NCBI GenBank assembly: GCA_029068555.1
Contig: JAIECJ010000003.1
Location: 1 to 52,155 of the forward strand
Length of the DNA stretch: 52,155 nucleotides
Origin: Lachnospiraceae bacterium
GTDB lineage: Bacteria; Bacillota; Clostridia; Lachnospirales; Lachnospiraceae
Direction of reading: 5' to 3'
Positions 52,022 to 52,155 of this stretch are shown here, piece by piece. The translations under genes were made by a program, and so were the position numbers. Within the stretch, counting starts at the first letter, position 1. Each line of letters begins with the position of its first letter. A model generated the notes under the pieces. It was given only the letters and a program-made list of their open reading frames with translations. It had not been told where the DNA came from and ran no database searches.

Positions 52022-52088
52022 TAGAGTGAACATAACATGAGCGCTGCCAGTCTGGTAACGCTCATGTGCTTTTTATGCACACGCTCTA
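52022..52088 (+). terminator. Terminator hairpin within a family A-like element, copy A5
   Basis: ACATGAGCG (52035-52043) and CGCTCATGT (52059-52067) form a 9-bp stem, followed by GCTTTTTATG. The hairpin is bracketed by TAGAGTG (52022) and ACACGCTCTA (52079-52088), ends resembling family A. It closes the ABC operon. Confidence 0.7.
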
Positions 52089-52155
52089 GTACTCCATCCG
52101 GCTAGTTTTTAAACTATATTGGGATACAGCCTAGCCAGTTTGATCCTTGCATCCT

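Overview
The window reads as chromosomal core sequence from an anaerobic, spore-forming Clostridia, most likely a Lachnospiraceae member. This rests on gene content and order rather than a database match: a full spoIIIA operon, spoIVB, the rimP-nusA-ylxR-ylxQ-infB-rbfA-nrnA-truB-ribF translation cluster, and the nusB-xseA-xseB-ispA-dxs-tlyA-nadK-argR-recN block. Nearly all genes are on the plus strand. I see no tRNA, rRNA, transposase, prophage or CRISPR array.

Layout. 0.1-1.6 kb: citrate synthase with its own sigma-A promoter. 1.6-10.7 kb: the nusA/infB operon through ribF; infB carries an in-frame stop inside a tandem-repeat linker. 10.7-15.1 kb: an NlpC/P60 wall hydrolase with WalR-like boxes, then rpsO and pnp. 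15.1-23.6 kb: an accessory stretch with decayed genes (a short remnant, a damaged P-loop kinase, an acetyltransferase fragment), an ECF sigma/DUF4179 pair, a ClbS/DfsB-type protein behind a strong inverted repeat, a minus-strand glycerol-1-phosphate dehydrogenase, an SNF transporter with a coupled 40-codon ORF, and an unknown lipoprotein. 23.7-28.9 kb: spoIIIAA-AH behind a good sigma-E promoter. 28.9-41.7 kb: prfC, a transglutaminase lipoprotein, then asp23-nusB and the isoprenoid/DNA-repair block to recN. 41.8-48.0 kb: a small soluble chemoreceptor-tip protein, a secreted protein on the opposite strand, and an RND efflux pair. 48.1-52.1 kb: spoIVB and a three-gene polar amino-acid ABC transporter.

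The genes mostly serve transcription-translation coupling, ribosome maturation, RNA turnover, isoprenoid precursor synthesis, DNA repair and the mother-cell/forespore channel. The recN-spoIVB-spo0A order familiar from Bacillus and clostridia is broken here: about 6.5 kb separates recN from spoIVB, and spo0A does not follow.

The most unusual feature is a set of at least four families of short palindromic repeats (called A, B, C and D here) in the intergenic gaps. Family A has 18-bp inverted ends flanked by TA, family B has CAGTTCAGCCT ends, family C has GGTGTGAACAGTAAC ends and family D has GTAAAC ends. They abut one another and sit at operon ends or just before ribosome-binding sites. In one case the repeat supplies the stop codon of the upstream gene. 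They look like non-autonomous MITE/REP-like elements that have been co-opted as RNA hairpins.
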